From Trichoplax sp. H2 (lineage: Eukaryota > Placozoa > Uniplacotomia > Trichoplacea): a stretch of 64,000 bases of DNA. Shown here in pieces: positions 38,501 through 51,200 of this stretch. The DNA lies in NCBI GenBank assembly GCA_003344405.1, contig NOWV01000006.1, forward strand, positions 682,001 to 746,000, read 5' to 3'. The translations under genes were made by a program, and so were the position numbers. The notes under the pieces were generated by a model. It saw nothing but the letters and a program-made list of their open reading frames with translations, did not search any database and was not told the origin of the DNA. Every line of letters starts with the position of its first letter. Position 1 is the stretch's first letter.

Positions 38501-39599
38501 TTAACAAATTTGCTGCTAAGTTCCGGAAGTACTTGTCAGTACTAATTAGTCTGGCCTCTTACGTATAAAAATCTTAAATCACGAAGCAATTTGCAAATTT
38601 GTGAATTATTTCGCTAAGGAATTGTATGCAGATATAGATGATTTAGGCCTATACCATATAGTGAAGTTTATATGTATATTTTGCGGCTTTTACTTTATAG
38701 TTTATTTTTAATTGCAGTATATTTACACATACGTGTATTACGTAGATTGTATGCGAACGAATATAATGGAATTTGGATAATATCTGAAAGTGTTTTCAGC
38801 TAAATTTATAGCTACTAGATTAGATGTGGTGAAAAAGTATTCGATGTAACCTTACTGTTACGATGGTGCAGCTAATTTTTGGAAATAAGGCTTAATCTTT
38901 TTATTGTCGTAATTTATATTCCTAGTCAAGTATTGGTTTATTCATCCGTTAAACCGAAAAATTCACTTAAACTGGTAATCAAATTTAAAGTTATGAGATT
39001 ATTATCACTCATTTATATTTTAATGGTTGTGCGGTGATTAACGTGATACGATTGTCTACGCTTTGCAAGGAACCGTTGTTGTGAAAAATATCGTATTGAA
39101 GGCGATTGTTTACTTATGCTTCTGAATTCTTGTAATGTTAACCATAGGTAGATTTGAAGTCTCTCTCTGTGATGTCATACTGGCCCACGCGTCAAAACCG
39201 GCTTGGGTATATCCAGTCCGCCGCGTTCTCTGCAGACGGAAGCCAGCTAGCACTTGGAAATTCTATTGGCAAAATATCTGTTTTTGAGTAAGTAAAATTT
39301 ATCCGTCATCGTTTATTTCGTGATTCGCATTGCTAGATTTTATAACCTATTGAAGCTTATTTTGGGTATGAATTCTATTATAGGATGGTCAATAGTGGGT
39401 AATTCTTATTACGAATTCTGCTCTTTCGAAGGATGTTTAGAATAAGTTGTAATGTTACGTTTACATTTGCTTTCATTAATGAAGAAATACCAAGCACTGT
39501 AAATAATAGTGTAACATTTTTGAGTTGCTATATTCCATCGGAATGAATGATATCTGGTTGTTCTGCAGCTGGAAAGTTATGAATTTTACATATTGGTAG
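35536..39599 (+). CDS. UTP18: UTP18, WD40 subunit of the small-subunit processome
   Basis: Nucleolar U3 snoRNP-associated beta-propeller protein needed for 18S rRNA maturation. Exons: 35536-35706, 35902-35960, 36272-36370, 36530-36600, 36898-36980, 37123-37206, 37362-37533, 37629-37729, 37804-37894, 38147-38270, 38374-38496, 38926-38974, 39148-39287, 39569-39599; 466 aa. The N-terminal half is low in recognisable structure but keeps family landmarks (PAWTDEND; PSWAALSEDPD). The propeller follows: FIDFHPTKPILLSAG, DGRQIVLSSRH, GISVSPDNKLIAVISDDGYI, TKELIGELKMNG, DGEVYVWDVGHRSC, STGSVNVYNKDD, AAFSADGSQLALGN. If the last donor (GA|GTAAGT) is not used, exon 13 runs to a TAA at 39289-39291 and the protein is 456 aa. 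The spliced end better fits the length of relatives. The start Met is the first in the exon and not otherwise proven. Confidence 0.93.
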
Positions 39600-40755
39600 A
39601 TTATACTACTACAAATATGACTTAGAACATTATTAATGAAATTTTGTAATTTTATAATTTGATACTGTGGCCTGCAGTTATAAACATTAGCTGTGGATAT
39701 CGGCTGTTTTTATATGTTTGCAAGTACAGAATGACTTCCTATATGTTGCAAATAAAATCTCGCAATTTCAGCTGCTCTATCTATACTGTTGTTTATGCAG
39801 CATTTTACCTTGGAGTAAGGTAACGCATATACTTTAATTAATGAACCTGATTGATCGTTAATTTGTCTGATTGATTCTCTTATTACTTTAATAACTAATT
39901 TACTTTGCCGCATACTGTAAGTTTTCACCTTCAGTTGTTGCTGATGCCGATAGGTCAAGTAATCGTAGAAAAACTTTTTAGTTCGTTGAGTTTTATATAC
40001 TGGCTCAGAAAATTCCTAAGGTCAGTTACATATTTAAGGAATAGTGAGTTGCTAGTAGATGGCTGTTATTACCTGCAAAATTCATGAATTTGGGTCACTG
40101 CCGATAAGAATAACTGTATCCTACTTTGCATTATTTATTTGAACGTTTATATGAGCAGTATCGTTTTATCCGCGAAGGACAAAAATGTTCGCTTTCTACA
40201 AGTTCGGTTCTGTATCCTTGTGATATCTACACTGTTATACATATAATAATATGCTCTATATAGAAAATTTGGGGTTGAGGGGTTGATTATGTACAGTAGA
40301 TACGAGCATGTTACGAACGGTATTAGAACTTTCGAAGATTGCAGTTTTCAAAAACTTTTAAACCTTTTAATCTGCTTTATTCAACATATAGAATAAGGTC
40401 GGCGAATACGTAATTGTGTAATTAAGGTTTTGCATTGACAATATTGTGCAGTGTATATTTATTCGAAGTATTACGAGCGGAATATTTTTATTAGCATGTG
40501 AAGTAGAACCAGTACTTGTAGAGTCAACAGCGCAGGTGTAGGTCTGCACTAGAAGCCACTGCCGATGTTAGTATTATACAACTTGAACATTCGATTATTG
40601 CCTCATGATATGAAGCTGTGACGATACTAGAAATTCAGAAGCGGCCAGATAGTAGCTGATGAGCATTATCTGTTTAAAGGTATAATAGTAAGCGTAACAA
40701 CTTCAATACTCAGTTATCTGCGCTCATGGGTATACGTATATGTAAGAAACTGTTC

Positions 40756-40761
40756 AATAAA
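40756..40761 (+). promoter_or_regulatory. Candidate UTP18 poly(A) signal (AATAAA)
   Basis: Clear AATAAA on the plus strand, but about 1.1 kb after the stop; a nearer variant signal is possible. Confidence 0.3.
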
Positions 40762-41942
40762 GAAAGGTTTGTGTTATAACCTTCTACTACTGTGGTCATC
40801 TTATTGCTTTATCAACGAAAGAAAGACTGATAAAAGTGAATGTTTACTAATGAGAATACAACTCCACAATCGATGACAGTTCTATCTAGTCGTACCCCAT
40901 CAACAGCTCCGGTAAAAGTGGCTATTGCTTGTCCTTTTATCCTAGTATCTAACCGTAACTAATAATATAATTGATTGCCCATACCAAAGTATGGATATCG
41001 GAATAATCTACTTCAATTCCATGATTTTATACCCAGCATATACAGTAAAATACTATGTACTCCGCAAAGATTGACTCTGATTTACTTGCCTTTCTACCAA
41101 CCTATTTGCCTAAAACTTTTACAAATAAGTAATTTGTGATGAAACAAACACTTATTTTACTCCAGTATAAATTCCAATCCCATTGAGGTGAAAGATAATA
41201 CTTTTTCTTTACTTCCATGTCTAATTCTGATCCCTTCCACAATGTTAACATAATACGGCAAACAGTTGAACAATTGTAGAAAGCGTTATCATACTTGTAT
41301 ACTGTAGACTAAAGAGCGTCAGTTACCTCAAGCTTAGTAATGTCACACTCACGAGTATATTTCTTTATAAGTACAGTACAATAAAGTTAATTTGAACGTA
41401 CAGTGTAACGTGTATGCAATAGTATATTACAGTAATAATTTAACCTCAATACCCACCAGGAACTACTAAATGAAAATAAAAAAAGAAAAATGACTGATCA
41501 GAGCAAAATATGTGTAGGCCAATCACTTTTAGTCATTTCGCTTTACTACTATGCTCTACGACTGGAACAGCAGAACCTTACACGGTACAATCGAAAACCA
41601 AGCTGGTAGTAGCAGTAATACAAGTGTAAGACGAACGGTACAGTTACAATGACCAGCAAAATAGTCTGTCTTCCATTTCACGAGTACGGTATATGGAATG
41701 ACCATTTTCCCTTCCTCTATCGTTCTCTTAGTAGTCTCTGGTCCCTGGTATACGTTTGATTCACGATAAATGCAAGTGCTCACGCTATTTAAGAGCTTAA
41801 GTCTAGAACGACTTACCTTTTGAGGCAACTGAGTAAAACTAGATATTTATTTTACTGTATAGTAAATTTCAGTAAAGTATGATATAATTATATCAGTAAT
41901 TTAACATTAATAAAAGTGGTACTGTTACACTACCAACATATC

Positions 41943-41948
41943 TTTATT
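41943..41948 (-). promoter_or_regulatory. Candidate dynein poly(A) signal (AATAAA on minus strand)
   Basis: TTTATT on the plus strand, 276 nt past the dynein stop codon in its transcription direction. Confidence 0.5.
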
Positions 41949-42223
41949 GGTACCTTTAAGGCTCTAGCATTACAATCTTTGCACTGAATTTAATGTGATT
42001 CTTATAAAACTATATACGAATTCAATGCAAATAGTTATCTACAGATCTTAATCATAAGCAAATAAAGCGCCAAAACCGTAAATAGATATTTATGCTTAAC
42101 ATGCAAATAACCTTTTGCATACACCCTCTCTTCATAATCGTCTTCTACATTTTTACACCGCTTAAATTAAAGTCAAAATTAAATTGAACTAAGTGCCGTA
42201 AGAAAATATCCTCTTATAATGAA

Positions 42224-45200
42224 CTAATCGTCAAGCTGACATAATAACGCAACGCCTCGCTTTATCCAGTGTTTCGCAGGTTTTTCAGTTGGTAGCTTGA
42301 TAGTCAGCACATAATTAGTAGAATGGCCAGTCGTACTTAATGTGCCACGTCTAGCGCTAGTCTTATAAACCGGACAATCGTACATTGGCAGGGTTAACAC
42401 TTCACCTATTATACCTGCATGAAAATGAAGAGTAACAAATCAGATAGCTAAATAACTTTATAAATTAAAATTTAGGCGTCAGCAATATTTGTGGTGGTCT
42501 ACACCGGTGAACAAATTAAAAATATTCAACTAGGAATAATATTTACCTGGTTTAAGATAAATAACCGGAAGTAGATCATACAGTAACTTTGGATAAGATT
42601 CTGTGACAACCCTCCTAAAAGTTGTTAAGAAATTTTAAGTAATTAATCCTAAGCTGGAATAGAATACTTGTAATTAGTTAAGGATTTTGTCTTGCATTGA
42701 AAAGATGCCTGGGATTTTAATTAATGCTGAAAGTACCAATCGCTACCAAAGGTAACGAATCTCCCATATCATACTTCTCACATTGTAATCATTGCATAAC
42801 AGTGGAGGAATCAATTAGAGTTTCAGGGTAAATCTACAAACCTATCGCGATCCCAACGAGCTCCCTCTAAGTAAACACCGTAGATGTAGGCACCATCCGT
42901 TGGTGAATTTGTGATCTCATCATGATTTTGCGATAATACCTGAATTACAATGTAGATGATTATAATTAATCATAGATAATTCTAAAACTCTATTCTCAAA
43001 TTTACGCACTACGTTATAAAATAAAAAATATAAAATCACCTCGTAACTAAAATTAAGTTTATCAATCGCGATGGTGTACTTTCTTGCATAGTTCTGTATA
43101 ACACCAGTTAGAAAAGCCTAACGAGAACGGATTCCATCAAAAAATTTAAAAAAGAAATAGATCAGTAAAGAAACCTTTTTACCTGTGTGAAAAAGAAACC
43201 TGACAACCAATAAACCACGGGTTCGCCTTTGTTGAACCAATCCTACATTACATAGTAAGCAATAGCATGCAATTACTTTACTTAAGAAAGAACGAAATGA
43301 TAAGCGAATAGCTTATGCATAAGGTAATGCATCTAGTAGACCGTTCTAAAAGTGAACCCGAAAGTATAACATATATTACAAACTTTTAAGAACTTTAGCC
43401 TCATTAACAAGTCTGCAATATAGCTTCCCAACGGTTTCAAGCTGGGATACGAAAATTTCATCCACAATTCCGGGACCTAAGGATATTTATAAGAAGATAC
43501 ACTTCAATCTACAACTGAAAGCTGCAAGATTAGTATGTAGCAACAAACTACCTTTCCAATAAGAAGGCTTTGGGATAAAGATTCAAGATCGGTAGACATG
43601 ATAACGAGACCTTTGATAGCTTTCTGCAAATTGCTAAGACTTGAACGTATAGCTTCTAGAAGACTAGCATCAGCAATAAATGTCGTCAACATTATAATTA
43701 CCGAATCCCTTCTGTTTAAGATATATCTATTTTTTTTGCTTACTCATTAAATCTTTTCAATTCTTGTACTAGAACCGTATTCATACTCTCTGAATAGCTA
43801 ACAGGATACTTTTTAATAGCACCAGCCAGATCGAAATTGGACGGCAATTTCGTCATAACGTCTTGAGCAATATCATATAACGTATCATCCGCTTTTCGAC
43901 TGACTCCAGTAGCAACATTACTACCTTGTGTACTTAGCAGTGATTCAAAAATCTATCAGAAATTTAAAAATTTTATCAAATAATTATGATCGCTCCATTA
44001 GAGCCTCAAAGCATGAATGTTGACGCAAAGAAAAATATGTAATGAATCCCGAACCAGTTTAGTTTCTCGTAATTCACGCGAGATATCGACGTTTTCATGT
44101 AGTCCAAAAACTTCCGGTTGTTGATGCATTGGCAAGTTCTACATAAAGCAGAGCAGTTTAAATTAAGTTATAGATACTTCTGTATAGTAATTATTATAGT
44201 GTTAGTTATTATTTCCTATTCTACTCTACACATACTTTTATATCTTCTATGTAATTATCAAGATTCCCGCTAGACAAAACGATGTAAATACCACTAGGCG
44301 AGAGTTTATACTTGGAATCATTTACGATTTCAGAACAATAAAAGTCCGAAAGTAATGTCAGCAAGCAGCGTCTATAAATAAAGGATTTAGTCCAAAAGAT
44401 ATTAGTGTTAGGCATATGCACGCTACCACCTTCCATGCCGAAACTCGATTTCTAACCTATCCCACTCATCCGTTACTCTTCCTCCGTAATTACATTCTCC
44501 AGTTAAATACAGAAGAGCATCAAAAGGGATCTGATCATAATCTCCTACGAAGGTCTACAAGAAGATGTATTTGGATGATTTGATGCATTACATCCCATAT
44601 TTGAAAATAAACCAAAAATTTATACCTGCAGTTGGCGTATACTAATTCTCAGATCGGATTCATTAAAGCCGTAAGGTATATTCCAGCCAATTGGACCAAA
44701 CTTTCGACGCTCTTGCACAAGGGCGTGAAAAAAGCAAAGTCCATATAATAACTTACTGAAGGCCTATAACATATTAAATGAAATAAATAAAAATATATCC
44801 AGACTTATCGCGAAGTCAGGCATCTTAATCTTAACCTGGACTTACCTGCTCCTTCCCACGACATTTACCGAAGAAATTTGGATCAGAGATCGGATCATTA
44901 CTGTAGGACTGAAGTAAATTTTGTCGTAGCCCAGTTGGTGGTTCGTTTGTCATTTTGATGCTATTTTGTAATATTGGAATTGGAAACTATGAAATGATAC
45001 AATAGCATTTAGTTAAAAAGCAACTTACAGTGATACTCGTACAGTATTACAAAGGTACATCGAATCCTAACAAAACACTTGAAACAGGAAACTGCCACTG
45101 CCGACCACCTTACCGGCTTTCCTTGATTTATTGATCAAAGCAAGCCTCAAATCTATTGCTAACCTACCTTGTCCGAAGGATAGCTTGTAAGCCAGAGACG

Positions 45201-48200
45201 AAAGTTCTGGTCGACCTTATCAGCTAACAGCTTTTCACAAATTCTCTCAAGAGTCGGTAGCCAAGATACAGCCAAATGGCAATTCTGTAAAACGACCCAG
45301 TTTCCTTCCTTACTTGCAACATTAATTAGCTTAGCAGCAATGGGGCCCTTTAATCACGTAACGAAATATTTACACGCTCGTTAAATTGATAACAATTTAC
45401 AGCTGTCATTTAACTGTTGTAATACCTGTCCTTGGCCTAACGAAATGGCATTAAATCGATTTCCAATAAATCCCTTATCTTCGGCAAATTTCATTAAACC
45501 TACCGTTAATACATCGTATATTATCCGTTATACAGATTTTATAGCAGTTCAATGCAATGCCATATACTCTATGTCTCACCCGCCATTGGATCAGCTCCAG
45601 GCGACAATATAAAAAGCAGTGGTGCCACACAGCTCGAATCAGCATAGCTTTTATACAAATCAAAGGGTGGAGGATCTACAAACTTACGACCTAGCTTTTC
45701 TTCAACGAAAGCCAATATCGTAGGTATAACCTATTGATTACACATAAAATTATATTATATACGGAAATATCCGACTACTTCGTGCTTAATTTAGTGTCGT
45801 GATATCATTGATGACTTATGCATAAACATCCATGCTATAATGTTAATAATTTTATGTAAGGTGCGATAGGGTTCATTAGAAAATTAAGCATTACAAACAT
45901 ATCATGCTATTAATAAAATTTCTAAGCCGATTTTAATACCGTATTCAAAGATGAACAGTATACATTTAGTATTCAATAGGTACTTCTGTCATTTATCATA
46001 CTCCGCAGAAGCAAGTTTTACATACTTAAGTACAGTTATGCACACTTGGAAATAGTACCACCGATATTATTCATATGGTATTATTGGAAGTATTATTTCA
46101 TTAATAGCCTAAAATAGTAGGTTAAACTCTGCTTTCGTAGGAAGTTAGCTACATACCGTATGATACAAGTAATTTTATTGCTGATTAGAGTATTGTTTAC
46201 TAATTGTGAACCGATTACTTGTAGCAGTCAAGTAACCATGATAACATTTAGCACGCAGACATATCCCCAGCTAGTTGGGAAGGTTTTAAAAACGGTGACA
46301 CTTTCAATGGTGTAGAATGTTACATTGATCCTCAGCAAACTTGTTCACCTGCCTATAATGCGAAGTATAATCGCTACAATGCCCTAGACAGAGTATATAC
46401 TATATATATTACTGTATACAGGAGGACAAGTTTCCTGAGCACGATTATTACCCCCGATCCCATCTCTAAAGTCCAACAACAATCAGTAAGAGGCTCATAG
46501 CATTTCAATAATTTCGAAACATAAGCTCAGTACCCTTAACATCACACACAACTACACACTACCTTATCAGGACGTAAACACCGAACGACCATCATCCTCT
46601 GAAAGTCATTTAATTTTTCATTACACGGCGAGGGCAAAGGCATTTTATAAGGTTCTTTAGATTCGTACATCAAACGCCAATCGTCGATACCTCCAACAAA
46701 GCTTTCTCTTTAATGCAAAAGTAAGTTACGTTAGTTCAGAAACACCGCGATGTAAGCATCCAGTTATCATACTACGTAAACTATAAACATAAAATTATAT
46801 TGACAAACAAAACAAACGGCAATTAATAGTCCAAGTGCATCATTTATTTTCGCCTCTGACCTGAAAGACTGTAACGACTGCAATTCTGACATTCGACAGA
46901 TCTCATCCCAAGCCCTATCCGGCAGCCACTGTGGCGCTGGATTTTGGAGCTACATTGTAACATATGCGTGTCATTGTCATTTAATTGAATAACCTGAATT
47001 GAGGCCAAAATATCCCTTATGACGCGTGCAAGAAATATTGTATAATTTTCTACCTTATTTTCAAGTCCAACTCCGCCAGTCAGAAAGAACATAAACTCGT
47101 CACTATCCATTTCAGACCTGGCCCTATATCATAAGTAAAATTCATCATCGATTTTGACGCTAAGTAGGATGGAATAGGTAACACTCTTACGTCAACATAT
47201 TACAGCAAAGGAGAAATGAAAATAACAGCTTGTCCTTTTCGAAAAGTGATCGGCAGACATTACTATAAAGATTGTACGTGAAATGATCCGTCAAGTAACG
47301 CAGCCTTTTTTCCAAAATCTTTGACTTGTTACTACACAAAAAGAATCATATCAGATCGGCGACATTATTTCACACTCTATTCTATGCAATTCTTGCTACA
47401 TTGTATAAGATTTTCAGAGAGCAAAAGCCAACACGACAATTAGCCGTAAGCACGTAACGGTATTCCAATACCTTTCTGTTATCGAATTTATGTATAAATT
47501 CACGAACCAAGACAGTGAATACTGATACATAGGATCGATATTTGCCAAGTCTGTAATCGAGAAGTATAATACCGAAGAATGTTTGGCAATAGGCCTATAC
47601 CCTGCCCTTGATTGATTTATCTTCTCTTCTGTTTCTTCAGCAATCTGTTAAATAACGAAAAAATCCAACTCTGTCGCTTTTAACAGTATTACATATCTAT
47701 GCAAGGTAAGTTTATACATAATCTGATTACACTTATAGTATAAATCTAATTTTTCTAGCAGGAATAATAACGAACCTTCTGCTTTTTCGTTATTTCGTCA
47801 GAAAGTGATTTAGAGGAATCAAGCACTTGGATGGCGGATTCGTCTTCTAAGATATTACCTTCAGATGAAGACAAAGTTTCTAATATTTTATCTTCTATTT
47901 CTTTTAACTGCTTTTTATTCGTAGCACTCTGGACTATCAAAGCGTTCCTCTGTTCTTCCAGTTCAGGCCTTAAAAAGGAAAAATATCTCTATTGAAATAC
48001 AGATGATACCATCACATAAAAAAATAGATTGCGTTAGTACTTTTCTCTAGCTACAACAAGACCAAGAAGTTGATCTTCCAACCCTTCCGGTGTAATCATA
48101 AAATTCAAGAGTGATACCTATAAATCGTTAAGACACCCAATGAGACTATGACACTATTAGGTTACTGTCTTCAATAAAATTCAGAGATTTCAGTTACCTT

Positions 48201-51200
48201 CGTAGCAACTTCTGGAAGATAATGAGGGTTCCTCAACTTCGTAGTTATGTATAGCCTAAAATCAGTAGAATACTGCACAATATTCTCTCCTAATCGCATA
48301 TATTGTATTCCCCCTATAATTTAGTAGTATGAAATTTTTTAAACAATAATTTACTGCATTTCAGAATTTCTCAATACAGAAAAGTAATATTTACCTTGCT
48401 TAAAAGCTTGCTTCAATAAGATAGGTTCGAGCGATGGATCGATTTCCTCGCTAATATTTTCAAGCAAAACGGGATTTCCGAACTGTATCGAATTTTCTAG
48501 GGCTCGCATGTAATCAGGGTCTGATAGTTTAATTATCTAGTTATAATGGAAATTCAGTTTAACTGCGTAAATTAAATTATCAATTTACATTTATTCATAC
48601 TACTGTATAAGGAAATACCGCTAAATTATTATCACGTTCTAGTGTTTTAATCCACTTGTTAGCCTGACTTTGTGGATCAATCATGAGTGGCCTAATTAAG
48701 CAATAGAAATTTTTATTCGAAATAGCTGGACTGTAACGTAGAAGAATGATTTAGTACAAACCATCTTCTTGCATTTGCAACAATAATTCCGTTATCGATC
48801 GAAAAACTATCATTCGGCAAACCAGCGATGTTCCATGTTCGTATCTTAATCGGTTCTCCTAGTGTCTTGCTTAAAGAGAATTCAGCAGAGCAAGGAACTT
48901 GTGACTCCTATAATATTTGACGATAAATTTCGGTCATGCTATTTATAATTCATATAACAATTAACTTGGCATAAGCGTAATACATCCCCACATATCCGTA
49001 ACAAGTCGGCACAGACAATGTTTGATATTTGCTCACCTTGCATCTGCTGTTCCATCCCGCTACGCAAACCGAACGATACGAAGAAGTAAAAGGTCCCAAG
49101 TATGCAATGGTTCCAGCAGATATTAATACATCACCTACAAGATTGTTATACACTTCTTCTAGTGCTTTTACAGCAGATCTCCATCGATCATTTTCACCAC
49201 CAAGACCACCAATTAATTTAGTAGCTCTTTCCAGTTTCTTAGCACACAGGTCAACCTTAGATTATAATAAAGCTTTCAGAATCATTGCATTAACATTCAC
49301 CAGAACGAATAATATGACAGTGGACAAAAATTTCTACAATAATTTTAGCAACTTTATTTACTTGAAATTCGAGCTGGGCCTTCTTTTCTTGCCCGGCTTC
49401 CAACTGATTCTGAAGTGACGTAAATTTGTTTTCAATAGCTCTTAACTCCGACCGTTTTTCATTTAAAGCAGCCATTATTTGAGAAAGTTTTTCTTCTGCT
49501 TCTCTTAATCTAATTTTTTTCGGAGCTACTATCTGTAACCGAAGAAGCAGCAATAATATCATGCACGAATACCAATTATACTGAAAGGGATAACAGTAGC
49601 GACAGATTTAACTCGTGCAAGTAATCAATACGTTGCCATTCTCAATTTACCTTTGCAACACGATCGTAAATTTCCATAGCAATAACCCATTTACAAAGCC
49701 CTTCAGCAGCCGAAGATGCAGTGCGAACCTTAGCCGGATCAAAATTTTCATTCCTTAGAAATTCGGAACGAATTCTGTCCATTGTTTGAGGCTAGAGCAT
49801 AAATATAGGCTATTAGACTTGATTTACTTCAACAAGCGGGTTGGAAAAGTCAACCGAATCCGTAGCAAGTCTCACCTGAATGTTATCTTTATCATATATT
49901 TTCAGTGTATTTAAAAAATTCATGTCAGTTAACATTTTCTTAGAAGGTCCCCAATAATCCAGAATCTATTAATCATTTAATTGCAACTTATTGAAAATCA
50001 GTGCAATTTATTGCAATTCATCCGTTAATAAATTACATTCTCAAAATGGCAATCTATAATTAACAAGACATCATCATATATAATACTAGTAAATGTCCTA
50101 GCAAATTTCCACAAAGCAATGCTCTAAGAAATTTATTACTGACACCTACATAAGTATAATTTAGTATGTGCACAACCCTTAAACTATCTCGCAGAATCTG
50201 TAATCTCCTCCTCATAAAAATATTGATTCAATACTTATGAATTCCAATATGGATTCTACACTAATATAGGTATAAATGCTTATATGCTTTAAATGATTGT
50301 TAGTAACCATTTACTATCACCAAGTTTTACCTTTTCATTAGGTTTATCGGGATTATTAACTTTGTCGGCTTTTATGCCTCGCATGACACAAACCGCAGCA
50401 AGCACAAGCTTAACCCCAGGTGGTGGATTCACCATTGTTCTTACTATTGCGATATCAGCTGGCTACTCCAAGTTGAAAATAGAAAAATTTCTGATAAATC
50501 CATTACACAAACTTCTAAAACAAGGTTATCTCTCACCCGAAGTGTATCTAAAGCCGCTTGAGCTGCTTCTAAAGCTGGGATAGCCTCAGCTAAATCATTC
50601 TCGCACTAATAAATAAATTTTGAAGATTGTTTAGGAAGCTAGATACGCTAAATAACTCGAAAGTAGCAAAATACAGTAAAATATATTAACTTTATTAAAT
50701 TAACCTCATCCTTCAATGCCTGGGCCTCAGCAGCCTGTTCGTTTGCTTTATGTTCTTCCTCTCTGACAATATTACTAGCGGCTTCAACCTCTTTAGACTC
50801 GTTTTCAATTAGCTAAATACATATTAAAATTACGAATTATAGGGCAGCTTCTTAAAGAATTGTCACAGATGTACAGCATTTATAATTTTAAACATTTATA
50901 ATTCAAGCACATATATTAATCCTATCGTTAAACTTCAAGGATAGATTATAATTATCGACAATAGCGTGAATTACTAACCGTCATCATTTCCGAATTCTGT
51001 TCAGAAGCTCGAACTAACTGAGGTTGAAGATTTTCAAGCTCAATTTGCATCGAGGCTACTTGTTCCGATGCAAATGCTAGCTTTTGAAGCCCACCTTCGT
51101 ATCGTTTGCTAACTTTTATAATCTGTAATACACCAAAATATAAATTTTAGAAAAAATTTTAGTAATACAAAATTTAATCATCTATAATTCGAATGTAAAG

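Larger units (their letters stand above)
39600..42223. other. Tail-to-tail intergenic region (UTP18 / dynein)
   Basis: About 2.6 kb of AT-rich sequence between convergent genes, with one isolated TACAGTAC copy near 41375. An 89-codon minus-strand open stretch at 41556-41828 has no recognisable domain. Candidate poly(A) signals for both genes lie here. Confidence 0.65.

Noticed and set aside
41556-41828. Minus-strand open frame of 90 codons between UTP18 and dynein
   Set aside because: No recognisable domain, no neighbouring exons and ordinary intergenic composition; not enough to call a gene.
49029-49418. Plus-strand open frame of 129 codons
   Set aside because: Antisense to dynein CC2 and AAA5 exons that match the family on the minus strand.
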